NCBI GenBank assembly: GCA_947561585.1
Contig: CANNZV010001172.1
Coordinates: 112,001 to 176,000 of the forward strand
Direction: 5' to 3'
From: Caprella mutica
Lineage: Eukaryota; Arthropoda; Malacostraca; Amphipoda; Caprellidae
DNA length: 64,000 bases
Part shown: piece after piece, positions 9,772-22,065 of the stretch
Numbering within the stretch: the stretch's first letter is position 1
Layout of the letters: each line of letters opens with the position of its first letter
The notes under the pieces: generated by a model
Database searches by the model: none
Told to the model about the DNA's origin: nothing
The model's input: the letters and a program-made list of their open reading frames with translations, nothing else
Translations under genes and position numbers: made by a program

Positions 9772-12460
9772 ATGTCACAGTATCAGCCAAGAAATCCTGG
9801 TGAGTTTAACTTAGAATATTTTTCTTTAAATATAAATAACTGATTTATCAATTTCATACTAATTTCTTAACTTATTTTCCATTGCAAACTTTCTGTTCGT
9901 TAAGTTTCTATGCTCAGTACTAAGTTTAACTTCCACTAGCTGAGTAATTGCTATCTTTGAATAACTGATGCTAGAGTAAGTAAATGACTTTATTTCATGT
10001 TGCCACTTTCTTGTCTGACTGCTTCGTCACAGTCTCTTGTATTTTCTTATGTCAGCTATATTTGTTTTACTTCCATTGTAGAAGCATATCGTTTATATTT
10101 TCTCTGTCATCAGTTCTTTAACTCATACTAAATACCTTCTAATTACAATTGACTATTCATTATTAATTCATTGTGTGTTGCAGGTGTGAAGCGTTTGATG
10201 CGTGAGGCGCAGGAGCTTCATGAGCCAACAGAGGAGTACTACGCTCAGCCTCTTGAGGATAATTTGTTTGAGTGGCACTTCACTGTGAGGGGTCCTTACG
10301 ACACAGACTTTCAGGACGGTGTTTACCATGGCCGTATTATTCTACCCAATGAATACCCTCTGAAACCTCCTAACTTCATTTTCATGACTGTGAGTAGCTA
10401 CTCATTGTGAGTGAGTAGTTAGTTATTGTGAGTGAGTAGCTACTCATTGTGAGTGTGTAGTTAGTGAACAAATTATTGTTATTCCTCTGAACTTCAACCC
10501 TTTGAGCCTTTTATTGACCATTATGTACAATAGGGATTTGAAAATTTTATTTTTCTCATAGTGCAATAAATTTTGTTTATAAATTTAGCTATGATATTTA
10601 TGTTTAAAATAAAAAAAAGGCTAGTTATGTAAAGTAATTGTATGTATTCTCTGATTGGAACTTGCTTTTCAATTTATTGCTTGTCAGTTTGATAATAGGG
10701 TGGTTATTTAAAATATGTGTGCATTTATCTACCTTAGCTTTCAAATTGATAGTAGCTAATATAAGAAGTATCACAGATTATACTGAATGTACCTAGGTAA
10801 TTTTGTTTAAAAAAAATTGTGAATTATTTTCTAGCACACTAACTAACTATTTTTCTCCTTTACAGCACAATGGAAGGTTTGAGGTGAACAAGAAGGTGTG
10901 TTTATCCATCAGTACCCATCACCCAGAGTCATGGCAACCATCTTGGAGTATCCGTACAGCCATTCTAGCCATTGTGGGTTTCATGCCGTCAAAAGGACTC
11001 GGAAACATTGCCTCCCTAGACTACACTCCTGAGGAACGGAAAAAATTGGCCTTACAGTGAGTCAATCCTTATGATTATACATATACTTTATTTTACATTG
11101 TTTTTCATAATACAAGTAGGATATATATTTTGTTTATTGATAACATATACGTGCCTTTGATTATTATTTAGCTGTACAGTTCCATATTCTTATAAGAGTT
11201 TAATGTATCTACAATACTGCAGGTATCATGGATACCAATGAAATAGTATTTAAATCATTCATTCTTTTCTAAAATGCTTATACTATGTAACTGTTGACTA
11301 CCTCATCACTCACCCCAATGTTGTTCAGATCCACTAAGTTCACCTGTCACACATGTGGCTCCATAGCGTCAATACTCAAAGAGAGAACAACCGTCAATGC
11401 GGCCAAGATACGCAAAGAGACTGAGGAAATTGCTAATGAGGTCTCCCTTTCTGAAAAGGTAAGTGAGGATTACTTCTCAAACAAGGTCATGTCATATTTT
11501 TCTGTACAAAAACAATTATGCTTTTAAAAAATATGTTTTTGAATGACATTAGCCACATATTTAGAGCAAGCAATACGTCCGCTTCACTAGAAGGGAGAAT
11601 GATGTCAAAATGACAACTACAATATATGAATATAATGAAATACATTCTTGATATTATTTCAATAATATATTTTTATGAAGATATATTTTGTGTCCTATTT
11701 TTTAAAACTCTGTGGGCACATCTCACCAAGATATGAGGAAACTATGATATCTTTAGAATTATATATTATTTATGCTTCTACCTTTCTTTTTCTACAATTT
11801 GAAATCTTAGGTAAATAACTATTTATTTTAATTAAATAATATCTAATACAATTACAAGCCTGAACTCTACCGAAATTTTTGGTTGAACTTGTTCTGAATT
11901 TTTTTTCAATAATTTGTTAACTTGTTCAAGTTTATCTATTCGGTTTCATTTCAGCTAATATGAGTTTATATTATTTTTATTGATTATATGGCAACTTGAA
12001 ACTCAATCTGTGCTTCATCTTGCAGAAAGATGTAGAAAACAAGAAAGATTCCCCGAAAACAGAAGCTACTGAAAAACCAACTACTAATCCACCAACCGTT
12101 AGAAGTCAGTCTGGGGGAAATACAAAAGTGGAAGATAGTCCGAAACCTCCTGAACAGAATGATGCACTAAAGACAGACACCAAAGAAACCATACACTCTC
12201 AAACTAGCAGTGTTCAAAATGTTCCACAGCAGACTAGCCCTAGTTCTGTTCAAAGTAGACCCATTGCCGCGGGTAGTGCCAATGCCGTTACTAATGTACG
12301 CTACGTCAGACCTAACAGTTCCACACAGCGCTCAGCTAACCAGTACACCGCACTGCAGTCTGGCATGCTCTGCAGCAGCATTCTACTCTTTGCCTTCTTG
12401 CTATTCAGAAGATTTTACCTCCTTGGTGATGATGTACTCAATGTGAATGAGGAGCTATAG
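9772..12460 (+). CDS. UBE2J1: Ubiquitin-conjugating enzyme E2 J1-like, ER-anchored
   Basis: Five coding exons, 9772-9799, 10184-10389, 10866-11056, 11329-11458 and 12026-12460, all with GT-AG borders and consistent phase, give a protein of 329 residues. Residues about 10-160 form the UBC fold. Seen directly are YYAQPLEDNLFEWHFTVRGP, then YHGRIILPNEYPLKPP, then NGRFEVNKKVCLSISTHHPE. The Cys of VCLSIS, residue 90, is the expected thioester cysteine, and LDYTPEERKKLA follows. A Ser/Thr/Pro/Gln-rich linker leads to a single C-terminal membrane segment (SSILLFAFLLF) and a short RRFYL tail. Family knowledge: UBE2J/Ubc6 enzymes sit on the ER membrane facing the cytosol and ubiquitinate misfolded proteins for ER-associated degradation. 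The ATG opens MSQYQPRNP just before the conserved fold, and length is close to other UBE2J1 proteins. UBE2J2 is less likely given the CHTCG segment and long linker. Confidence 0.93.
9985..10065. repeat. Short dispersed repeat inside UBE2J intron 1
   Basis: The segment CTTTCTTGTCTGACTGCTTC followed by a CTCTTGTATTT-like stretch has relatives at about 14495-14610, 36235-36345 and 54060-54150. There it follows GGAGTAGCTTTTCTGCAT. It may be a SINE-like or MITE-derived family; ends are not defined. Confidence 0.45.
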
Positions 12461-12542
12461 AGGAGAGATAAAGAGGTTATAACATCAGTAAAGAGAATGA
12501 GGTTCTAGTATTTGGATTGGTATGTTTTTTTTGTAAATCCTT

Positions 12543-13167
12543 GTGATACAAGCAAAGTGTGGCTACTGTATCAGTGATACAAGCAAAGTGTGGATACTGT
12601 ATCAGTGATACAAGCAAAGTGTGGATACTGTATCAGTGATACAAGCAAAGTGTGGCTACTGTATCAGTGATACAAGCAAAGTGTGGCTACTGTATCAGTG
12701 ATACAAGCAAAGTGTGGCTACTGTATCAGTGATACAAGCAAAGTGTTGCTACTGTATCAGTGATACAAGCAAAGTGTGGATACTGTATCAGTGATACAAG
12801 CAAAGTGTGGATACTGTATCAGTGATACAAGCAAAGTGTGGATACTGTATCAGTGATACAAGCAAAGTGTGGATACTGTATCAGTGATACAAGCAAAGTG
12901 TGGATACTGTATCAGTGATACAAGCAAAGTGTGGCTACTGTATCAGTGATACAAGCAAAGTGTGGCTACTGTATCAGTGATACAAGCAAAGTGTGGATAC
13001 TGTATCAGTGATACAAGCAAAGTGTGGATACTGTATCAGTGATACAAGCAAAGTGTGGATACTGTATCAGTGATACAAGCAAAGTGTGGATACTGTATCA
13101 GTGATACAAGCAAAGTGTGGCTACTGTATCAGTGATACAAGCAAAGTGTGGCTACTGTATCAGTGAT
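12543..13167 (+). repeat. 31-bp tandem array downstream of the UBE2J stop
   Basis: About 20 copies of a 31-bp unit containing GATACAAGCAAAGTGTGG and TACTGTATCA, with mainly one variable position (GGCTAC or GGATAC). Each unit carries a 6-bp inverted pair, TGATAC and GTATCA. It starts 82 bp after the stop codon and so may lie in the 3' untranslated region if the transcript runs that far. Confidence 0.95.
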
Positions 13168-13615
13168 GCATTCAAAGGATACTAACCATTTGTATCAAGG
13201 ATACACCTAAATTCAAACTTATCATAAAGTGGTACCATAAGTACCTAATATTCTTCATATCTAGTTAATATATTTATTTTCTTGTGTTGTATTTATATTG
13301 TAAAACAGTTTTTTTTATCACTGAGTAAAAAATAGTTTTTTTATCACTATGAGTTAACAATTTAAATGTTTGTTTTGCAACTGTGTTTCAATGTGGTACT
13401 ACAACTTTTCTTATGTCAAACATGTTAGAATGTGATAGTAACTATTTTCTTCACTTTTCCCTTATTCCTCACTATTCATTCACAGTGTTAATTCTATAAT
13501 GCATTTTATTCACTATGTTGTTTGTGGTAATATTTCTTACAGTTCTCTATATATTTATTTATTGTACTACAATAATATATGTCTATTATATTCATGGTTA
13601 ATAACAACATGACTT
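13168..13615. other. Possible 3' flank, no further exon
   Basis: AT-rich sequence beyond the 31-bp array. No strong AATAAA signal could be singled out, so the transcript end is not placed. Confidence 0.35.
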
Positions 13616-13746
13616 GGGTTAGATTCGAGTTATTGAACTGTTCTACATTATCGATCATTAGAATATGGTATATTATATATTTCTTTTTTCTTACATGATC
13701 GTCAATCTGGAACTGTCCGATAATTCGAAACTATCCCTCCCTAACA
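13616..13746. mobile_element. MITE family M, copy 1
   Basis: Arms of about 45 bp are inverted: CGAGTTATTGAACTGTTCTA then CATTATCGATCAT on the left, ACATGATCGTCAATCTGGAA then CTGTCCGATAATTCG on the right. It is the most distal member of a family with at least nine copies in this window. Confidence 0.65.
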
Positions 13747-15185
13747 ATGGTACAGTTTTACAGTCAGTACGGTCATAGTAACTGGCTGGTCGCTATATAA
13801 TTAAAAGACACACTGTTAAAGTGGTTGTAATAGGCAGCCATGGTCGTAGTGACCGGCCTGCAACGAATTAACAATGTATAAATTATACATTCTAACATAT
13901 TGTATAAATGTATAAAAAGTACAGTATAATTCTTTGTACATTCATTATTAGAGTTGTGACAATATGCCTTTAAAATCATAGATCCCGAAAGTATTATAGA
14001 CTGAGAGAATTAAAGAGTATTGAATGGTTCTACACCAGCGGTATATAGTATTCGATACCATTTCATATCGTCTATTATATTGCTAAGATCTATTAAATGC
14101 ATATTGTCACAATCCTATTCATTATAGTAGACTAGTTTCTGTTTATTTCTAAGCCTGATATTTAAACCTTACAATTTCTACTCCAAAAACAAAGCAACTT
14201 TCAGTACTCTGACACCCACAACACTCTGAAAGTGGGTGTTAACAGGCCATGATGTTTCAGTTAACTTTTTAAAAGTTAAGTTAACCCCCACTTTCCATGC
14301 ACTGTGCGTGTCCCTAACTTTAGTTCTTAATAACTGTGGTCAAAGTTTTAATTAAACTAGTAAGTTTATTTCCAAGCTATTGTATAATACTTTCTATCGT
14401 TACGGTCAGTGTAATATTTTGTAGAGTGTGCTTAGTATACTTTCCATTGGAATTATTATTCAGATACTTTGACTTTGTTTATCAAATGAATTGCTTCACG
14501 GAGTAGCTTTTCTGCATCCATAAACTTGTCACTGACAGGTGGTAGGTGACTTTGTTCACGGAGCCACTTTCCTTTCTGACTACTTCTTCCAGTCTCTGGT
14601 ATTTAATTTCCTTTTGAAGTCAGCGATATGGCCTTTGGTTCCTAAGAAGACTACTAAATTAAAAGATGAAACAATAAATATCTTATAATTTGTATTTTGA
14701 TTATTGAACCTTAGCATTTATCCATGTAGCTATAATTGGAACGTTAACCAGACCTAAATTTTCATTGTATTCTGATTGTGAAAACTTTATAAATGATAAC
14801 CAATGTCTTCTTCATTCACGAATTGAACATGTTTGAGACGTGTTCAATTTTCCCGATAGAGTGATTTTGAAGATGGTAAGTCACGTGATCATCATCTGTC
14901 ATCTCTTAGGACTAAAATCGAATGTGTGTAACGTGACTTCTTTAGAATGTTCTCTGATTTAAAAAAAATCAGAAATTGGAGAGAGAAAAAGAGATGTGTG
15001 ACGTCACGCTTCTTGACAGTTTTCTTTTTTATCAATCTTAGTGGTTTTGTATTTTTAATGTCATTGAACTTGAAAGATTGAAATTCATAGTCAATCTAAT
15101 AAGACTGATTGATCAATCTGGTAATAGTCGAAAATATGAATTTGACTTATTTTGAAGAAGTGAATTATTTTGAAAACTGAGTTTT
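13747..15185. other. No supported gene
   Basis: Intergenic AT-rich DNA. It contains a relative of the dispersed CGGAGTAGCTTTTCTGCAT repeat at 14499-14605 and a small hairpin ATTGAACA/TGTTCAAT near 14822-14847. The short minus-strand frame near 13773-13979 is not convincing. Confidence 0.4.
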
Positions 15186-15859
15186 TTATGACTGTAGGGC
15201 TGTGACTGTAAGGCCTTACAAGATATGCTCTATAAGCTCTAAAAATATGCTTTATAAGCTCCAAAAATAAGGCTGTAAAAACGTTTCAGATTATGCTTTA
15301 TAAGCTTTAAGAGCTGAATATTAAGATGCATAAGCTTTTATTAATAGATATGCCTTCAAATTTACAATAGTATATAGTTCAAAATTTTCTTTTGATTGAA
15401 GAAAACGAGCAATAATGAAGGGGAACCCTATTATTATTTAACTAAATGGGTATCTTTTACTAGGTATTTCAGGGAAAATAAAATGAACTGATTCGTAATT
15501 TAGTGATTATGTATAAAAGATACTTTCATCTTCAAAGAAAACTATTTAAATAAATAAATATAGCAACTCCTGATTTAACAAATGTAGATTTTACATTAGA
15601 AATATTCATCACGAGAATTCATTTTCCATGGTAAGGAGCACGTTAGCACCCTGTCAATGAAGTTAAATTTTATTAGTCAGCTGCACTATAAATATATTCC
15701 GGGTGGCACCTCTATGGTTAAAAAATAAATGGTTACTACTACTTAGAATATAGTTTTAAAAATATTGTAAATTGCGGATAAGTTATTTAGGGTATTGTAT
15801 AGTGGTACTCAAATTTATAAATGACCTCTTAACATAAATGAGTTTGTTGTATTGCACAT

Positions 15860-15912
15860 TTCCTGATTGTTTAATGACGTAGCAGGGGGGTTCGGGGGCG
15901 ACACGCCCCCGA
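15860..15912. repeat. Fragment related to the 1984-2644 foldback loop
   Basis: GCAGGGGGGTTCGGGGGCGA and ACACGCCCCC resemble the GC-rich loop of the foldback element at 1984-2644, next to a shared TGATTGTTTAATGAC-like segment. Confidence 0.45.
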
Positions 15913-16476
15913 TTCATCTAATTCATAATCTTCATTTATACCTGAGACCGAGACTGAATTTTCTGCTCAAATTTCATGTTAAATAAATGTCAAAACATGT
16001 CTCAAATTTCTAATGTTACGTGTCAGCTTAAAACGGTTAATGTTATCTTATTTTAATAAATAAACTACACATTTAAGAAATAATAATTTCAACTTTTTCT
16101 ATTATTATTCTTTCATAACACCATTATAAACAGAGACAGAAATTTCCAAGAACGAAATTTACCAGAGCCTACACAACACATTGAAATAGATAAAATTATA
16201 CTATCACTTCAACTTTGCAGAACTTTCGGAAAATCTTGTCAGTTAAAATTTCTACAGCATTGGATTTAGTTATGAATAAACAAAAAAATTATTGACTGAT
16301 TTAGCAACTTTAGTTATCCTGGCCTGGATGGTTGTTCGTGCAAGCTATCAAATTGATTTTTATTCTAAAAATTTAAAGAGTTACGCCAATGATATTATGC
16401 TACAATAAGATTCACTACTGTCAACAGTTTCTATTTTTAAAGTGTGTTGTGCCACCATCTGGTTTTAAAAGCGGGA

Positions 16477-16997
16477 AATAGAATAGAAATATTGTAAGGA
16501 CAATTGAGGTATGTTGTGTTCGTGACGTCATAACAGCAACACTCTAAAATAATATTTAAGACAATTGGAGAACGTTCTATTATAAAACCGAGATAAATCC
16601 ATTAATATTATTCACACTGCTTAACCTTAATTTTCTATTTATGTGTGTTGCCTTGTTGACGTCACGGTCACAAATCACTTGATTTGTAACCACAGCTCAC
16701 AAAGCTTTACTCTTTGGTGCCTTCCGTAAATCCCTACTAGGAATACTAATATTGATAAGTAGCGACAATTGAGTGATTTGTGACGTGACATAAGCAAGGG
16801 AACAAATTTAAATAGAAAATTAGCGGTTTGGCAGGTTAAATAATTGATTAAATATATATTTATTTATTATATTATGCATATTAATAACTATTTTTTACAA
16901 ATTTACTTTAAAATTTAAATATGATTTTAGAATGTTGTTGTTATAACGTCACACACACAACATACCTCGATTGTCCTTACTATATTTCAATTCTATT
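16477..16997. mobile_element. Foldback element nested in the hAT-like element
   Basis: The outer arms (16477-16560 and 16915-16997) are reverse complements sharing GTAAGGACAAT, GAGGTATGTTGTG and TGACGT. A second inverted pair lies inside (about 16625-16690 and 16760-16840) with TAATTTTCTATTTA and CACAAATCACT. Nearly the whole 520 bp can fold back on itself. It is non-coding. Confidence 0.75.
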
Positions 16998-17146
16998 GGA
17001 ATAGAATTTGCTACGTCAAAGTTTCAAACTTACTGCAATTACGAATCTGAAAATAAGATTTGCAAAAAAAATTAGGTGATGGCTCATGTTTGACATAACG
17101 TGTATTTATAATATAGAGCAGAAAAGTATGAAAAATACAACATCGT

Positions 17147-17639
17147 ACACAGAGAAAAAAGTTTACTCATATCTAATGGGTCATCAATTTATGCTTTGAA
17201 TCAATTTATTACGTGAGTTGGTTGGACTTTATTAATGTTTTCACGTGTGTTAAAACAACTATGACATGGTGTGTCATCGAACATTAGTTAATTCAATTCA
17301 TTTTATAGATTGAATCAATTTACTATGAGAGTTAAAAGTTACTTTTTTGAGAATGTTGAAGTATATTGAAACAACTATGACAGAGCGTATTGTAGGAACT
17401 CACAAAGACTGTTAATCCAATGTATTTGGTGTATAAATTAACTTACTATGCGAGTTGGCGCAACTTTTTTTAAGTTTAGGAGTGAGTGAAATTAACTTTT
17501 TTGTTATAACCCACGTCAATTTAACTACTTTTAAGTAGTACCTGCAACTCACCACGTAGATAGGCGCAAAAATAACCCATTCATATGAGTCAAAACAAAT
17601 CAAATTTGATTTGATTCAACTAATCCTTTCTCTGTGTGT
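17147..17639 (+). mobile_element. ACACAGAG-ended MITE, copy 1
   Basis: The ends ACACAGAGAAA and TTTCTCTGTGTG are inverted. Inside are CAACTATGACA, GTGAGTTGG and TTAACTACTTTTAAGTAGTA motifs shared with 24522-24906, which is the same family in the opposite orientation. This copy contains an extra internal segment that looks like a diverged duplication. The minus-strand frame at 17412-17603 falls in it and is not a gene. Confidence 0.7.
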
Positions 17640-17721
17640 ATATCAACCTTTTCATGAACAGTTGAAAATGTTTTCTGTTCATGAAAACCTTAACGAAACG
17701 ATATTATGCCTTGAAATTAGA

Positions 17722-18462
17722 TAAGCTCTTTGATAAAGCATATGCTCGAAACATTTTGCTTAAGCCCTAATAAAAAGCATATGCTCAAATGATTTTGCTT
17801 AAGCTCTAACAAAAAGCATATGCTCAAATGATTTTGCTTAAAGCTCTAATAAAAAGCATATGCTCAAATGATTTTGCTTAAAGCTCTAATAAAAAGCATA
17901 TGCTCAAATGATTTTGCTTAAGCTCTAACAAAAAGCATATGCTCAAATGATTTTGCTTAAAGCTCTAATAAAAAGCATATGCTCAAATGATTTTGCTTAA
18001 AGCTCTAATAAAAAGCATATGCTCAAATGATTTTGCTTAAAGCTCTAATAAAAAGCATATGCTCAAATGATTTTGCTTAAAGCTCTAATAAAAAGCATAT
18101 GCTCAAATGATTTTGCTTAAAGCTCTAATAAAAAGCATATGCTCAAATGATTTTGCTTAAAGCTCTAATAAAAAGCATATGCTCAAATGATTTTGCTTAA
18201 AGCTCTAATAAAAAGCATATGCTCAAATGATTTTGCTTAAGCTCTAACAAAAAGCATATGCTCAAATGATTTTGCTTAAAGCTCTAATAAAAAGCATATG
18301 CTCAAATGATTTTGCTTAAAGCTCTAATAAAAAGCATATGCTCAAATGATTTTGCTTAAAGCTCTAACAAAAAGCATATGCTCAAATGATTTTGCTTAAG
18401 CTCTAACAAAAAGCATATGCTCAAATGATTTTGCTTAAAGCTCTAATAAAAAGCATATGCTT
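17722..18462 (+). repeat. 39/40-bp tandem array
   Basis: About 18-19 copies of a unit containing AAAAAGCATATGCTCAAATG and ATTTTGCTTAAAGCTCTAAT. Length variants of 39 and 40 bp differ by one A in the GCTTAAAGCTC segment. The first unit is diverged, and the array ends abruptly at the right edge of the hAT-like element. Confidence 0.95.
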
Positions 18463-18530
18463 CTTAAAAGTATAAGCAAATTCTTACGAGCATATGCGAA
18501 ATAAGCCATGTCACAGCCCTATTTATGAGT

Positions 18531-19227
18531 CTTGAAAAACTGATTTGTTTTTCAATATTTGGAAGAATGTTCGAACTTTAATTTTTTTAAAACTGTGAAA
18601 TTGAAATGTGTTTTTTTTCAATTAATCTCCTTTTTTTTATGGACAGGAAAGAAATTGCTGTTCATGCTGCATTAATGATTTTATGAAGAATAAAATTTAT
18701 ACACTTGGCCATTAAAATTTTCCTATGAGCGCGAGTAAGATCGATCGATAATAATTCAAATACCTATTTTGGGTATTTCCTGTAGAATAGAAGCACAAAA
18801 TTTTATTATTATAATTACTTTTAATATCATTATTTATTAGAGGCACGATATTCATTATAAATTACCTGTATCTATATTAAAAACAGGCATGGAAATCAAA
18901 ACTAATTTCATCCCCTACCAAAAATATGTTCTAATGATGTGGCAGAACTGCAGAAGATGCATTTTCTTTATTAAGCTCAATGAATTACGACACAATAAGA
19001 TAAATTTATAATTTAATAAATAGTATTATTATAAAAAATTACAATAATCATTTAAATAACTTATAGATAAATATTTTACAGTTCGATTAATCCTAATGTC
19101 TTAATTTCCACATCAGTTTATTGCATCCTATCAAGTTGGTTTCCGACGATAAACATTTGTACCTCTATTTTAGGAAACACCTATTTTCAAACTCCAAGTC
19201 ATTGTATTTTATGCGTACTTACAAATA
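18531..19227. other. No gene seen
   Basis: AT-rich sequence between the hAT-like and pogo-like elements; nothing recognised. Confidence 0.45.
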
Positions 19228-21402
19228 TAGTCAAGCGGGGCAAGAAATGAAAGATTTAATAAACATCTTTTTCAAATCTAAGAATGGTACTGTCAAAACA
19301 AACATATCAAAAGATGCGGAATTGTGTGCTATTTTAGTGCAATAAACATTTTTTTGAAGCACTTGATACATTTTCTACAGATGTAAAAAATGGAGGTTCA
19401 TTTTTTACCCCAAAAATTTGTGAAAATGGGGTAAGAAAAAAATTGCATGGGGCTAATAATGAAATTTCATTTTATGACCCAGGGGCCAAATTGAATTTTT
19501 TTATTACCCCACACATTGTAAATAATAATTTCATTTTCTTAAATTATCTTTTTTGAGACTGAACTGCACTACAATTACAATTCATTGCGACACTACAACT
19601 TTACAATTCATAAAGTACATCATACACTGATCTATGTGGTGGTGCAGATTTCCAAGTACTATATCCAGGTTGTGTATTCTGTTTTATAGGTGGGAATGGA
19701 GGAGGAGTAGGATTTGATGTTAGAAAAGAAGTTAGGTATTGAAGTTGGTGACCCGAATTCTACAGTTAAGTCAAGTTGCGTGTCTTTCTCCTATTGGTTA
19801 TCTATCATAGGCTCATTGTTGTAATTTTCAGATTTTCGTTATTCACCCATTTTATGTTTTGACATCAGTTGATAGGCATTGTTTCCACACATGACACAGT
19901 ATGCTAACAAAGCCTGCTTTCTGGTAAGCTCTCTTGCAGCTGTTTTGTGCTCGAAGTCTCTTACTCAGATTCTTACTTCTTTTTAAGTGGAGAAAAACAT
20001 GCAACATCTAGGGGTTGAAGCACACGCGTACAGTGAGAAGGTAGTTTCAGAATGTTAATATCTTCTTAAGATGGCTAGCTCCATCGTCTTCAAAGAGGTG
20101 TTACTGAGATGACCATTCAAAATCAGTTGCAGTGAATTTCAAGAACGGTTATATTTTCTCTGTTACACCATGGGAAGCATAACCGTTTTTGAGCCTTTTA
20201 TGCCTATTGTCATTTTTTTTTTTTTTTGAAGGATCAGTTGGACGATCTTCACCAACTAGGTTTTTTATCATTTCTTCTAATTTGTCAAAATATTCAAAGA
20301 TAATAAAAGGATCAGCAGTTGCAGCTTTTCTTGCTAGCTGCAGTTGTCCTACTTTATTAAATGTCTAGTTGCTTAGTTTCAAACAATTGTACCATTCAAA
20401 GACAACATACCTGACTGTTATGTATACGCAAACGATCATTCTCTCAATTTTCTTAAATATGGTCAAGAATGTTTGTTCTAGCACTTGTGATAAAATCACA
20501 CTTCTTTCCTTGCAAATATAGATATATACAACATGCTCTATGTATGATTGCTTACAAATATGTTGTATGTATGTCTGTTATTGAAAAATAATCTGTCCCT
20601 CTTAGCAAGCATTCACCTTTTCCATTCTCTTTGGTTTTATTCTTCTTTTGTTGCTGTAGCTTATTCCAGAGTAGTTCCACATTCATGCCATACTTCTCAG
20701 CAGTATGTTTTATATTAGCACCATCATTTATATCTTGAAGAGCTACTACGATAGTAGATTCATTCCATGTCTTTATATATATTTTGTAAACCATTACTAA
20801 ATATTCATATTTAAATACCTACTTAAATCTACATGTACATATAGAAAATAAATAGATATCATTGCCAAAAAGTATAGTTCCCAGAGCAGTTTCCACATTC
20901 AGCTCAAAGAACTAAGTACATATATACGCATTACTATAATATTGTGGGGCAAAAAAAATAAATTCATTTTTTACCCTCATGGGGCATAAAATGAAATATT
21001 CTTTATTTATAATAATTTAAAAAGTGCCCCATCTTTGAGCACCTCTTCCCGCTCTCCAAATTGTTTTATATTGCATAGGAATAGCTCAGTAGTTGAGTTA
21101 CATCACAAAGTTCATTTTTCATCCCACTTTGGACCTTCAAATAGAAAATTCAACTCCAGAGCACATGTTTTGAGAAACTTGAAAAATGTTTTCCGAAACT
21201 TGTTTTGGTATACATATACATTAAGCTATGCCAAATTCTTATTCATTGGTAGATTTTTTCATTCACATATACAAATAAGGCTAATAAAAGTAGCTTCAAA
21301 ATGAGACATAGAATGTTTAAATTGATTGTAATTTATGTGAGTTATGGTAGATTCACTTTTTACCCCACAAATAGAGGTTTCATCTCTTGCCCCGTTTGAC
21401 TG
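19228..21402 (-). mobile_element. Pogo-like element with degraded transposase
   Basis: The inverted ends TAGTCAAGCGGGGCAAGA (left) and CAGTCAAACGGGGCAAGAG (complement of the right end) are flanked by TA, as in the pogo/Tigger group. Subterminal TTCATTTTTTACCCC-like motifs recur at about 19396, 20963 and 21352. The minus-strand frame at 20552-20794 encodes KTWNESTIVVALQDINDGAN followed by HTAEKYGMN, the Psq-type helix-turn-helix of pogo-like transposases. Further along the minus strand, near 20090-19960, a broken frame gives a LLTVRVCFNP stretch and MLHVFLHLKRS. These equal the family's LPPH.T..LQPLDV.VF.PLK block near the end of the DDE domain. Stops, frameshifts and an A-run indicate it is inactive. 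Confidence 0.7.
20552..20794 (-). pseudogene. Pogo-like transposase N-terminal fragment
   Basis: This is the best-preserved segment of the element at 19228-21402. About 80 residues begin MVYKIYIKTWNES and include ALQDINDGANIKHTAEKYGM, the helix-turn-helix that binds the element's ends in this family. A Lys/Gln-rich linker (LQQQKKNKTKENGKG) follows, and then the frame is lost. Family members run to several hundred residues with a DDE domain, so this is a truncated relic. Domestication as a small DNA-binding protein is possible in principle, but nothing here argues for it. Confidence 0.6.
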
Positions 21403-22060
21403 TATATAAATCATGAACTTTTTATTGTAATTATGTGAATTTAATATCGGAACATTTTGATAATGAAAACTATTCGTTATTACTTTATTAACAATAAAAA
21501 GACATTAACGAGAAGATATTTTAATAGCTGTCTCCATACCTCCTTCACCGAAATAATACCTATATTTTCTACCATTAAGTCCTTTGTATTTCAGTCTGGT
21601 TATCATTTTATCGCTGTCTGTGGGTCAGAAAAGATAACACTTAATCCGGAGAAATCCAGTGAGGCTTGAAATGACCGCATCCGGCTATTAGGAATGAAGC
21701 GCCACATAAATCGGGACACAATCCAAACGGATGAGACTCTAAAAGATATTTCGGGATGAGAATTTCTCCACCAGTTTTTTTATACGAATTGTGAAGAGAG
21801 ATGATTTAAACCTTTAAAATTTAGAATAAGATTAATTTTACATTTCAAAATATAAAAAAGGAATGAGCTGTAATGATTGTTGAGAAATATGTTTTTTGTA
21901 AATACAACAAACCGGTGATATAGACTAAACAAAAACTTGTATGATTTTTTTTAATAATGTGGTAGGAAAGTGTTCCTATATTTGGTACAAATTATCTTTT
22001 TATTTCTGCATTAAACTTAAGCTAACTTATGATTAGTAATATATGAAAATTTAAGGGTTC
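21403..22060. other. No supported gene
   Basis: AT-rich sequence. A 70-codon open stretch ending at 21669 shows no family signature or splice context. Confidence 0.4.
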
Positions 22061-22065
22061 GCACA

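Larger units (their letters stand above)
15194..18522. mobile_element. Candidate hAT-like non-autonomous element
   Basis: Inverted ends GTAGGGCTGTGAC (15194) and GTCACAGCCCTAT (ending 18522) are nearly exact reverse complements. They are flanked by 8-bp direct repeats TTATGACT (15186-15193) and TTATGAGT (18523-18530), 7 of 8 identical. An 8-bp target duplication and a TAGGGCTGTG-like end fit the hAT superfamily. No transposase is present. The interior holds the foldback element at 16477-16997, a MITE at 17147-17639 and the 40-bp array. Subterminal sequence on both sides carries ATATGCTC and AAGCTCTA motifs, which also make up the array unit. Confidence 0.55.
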
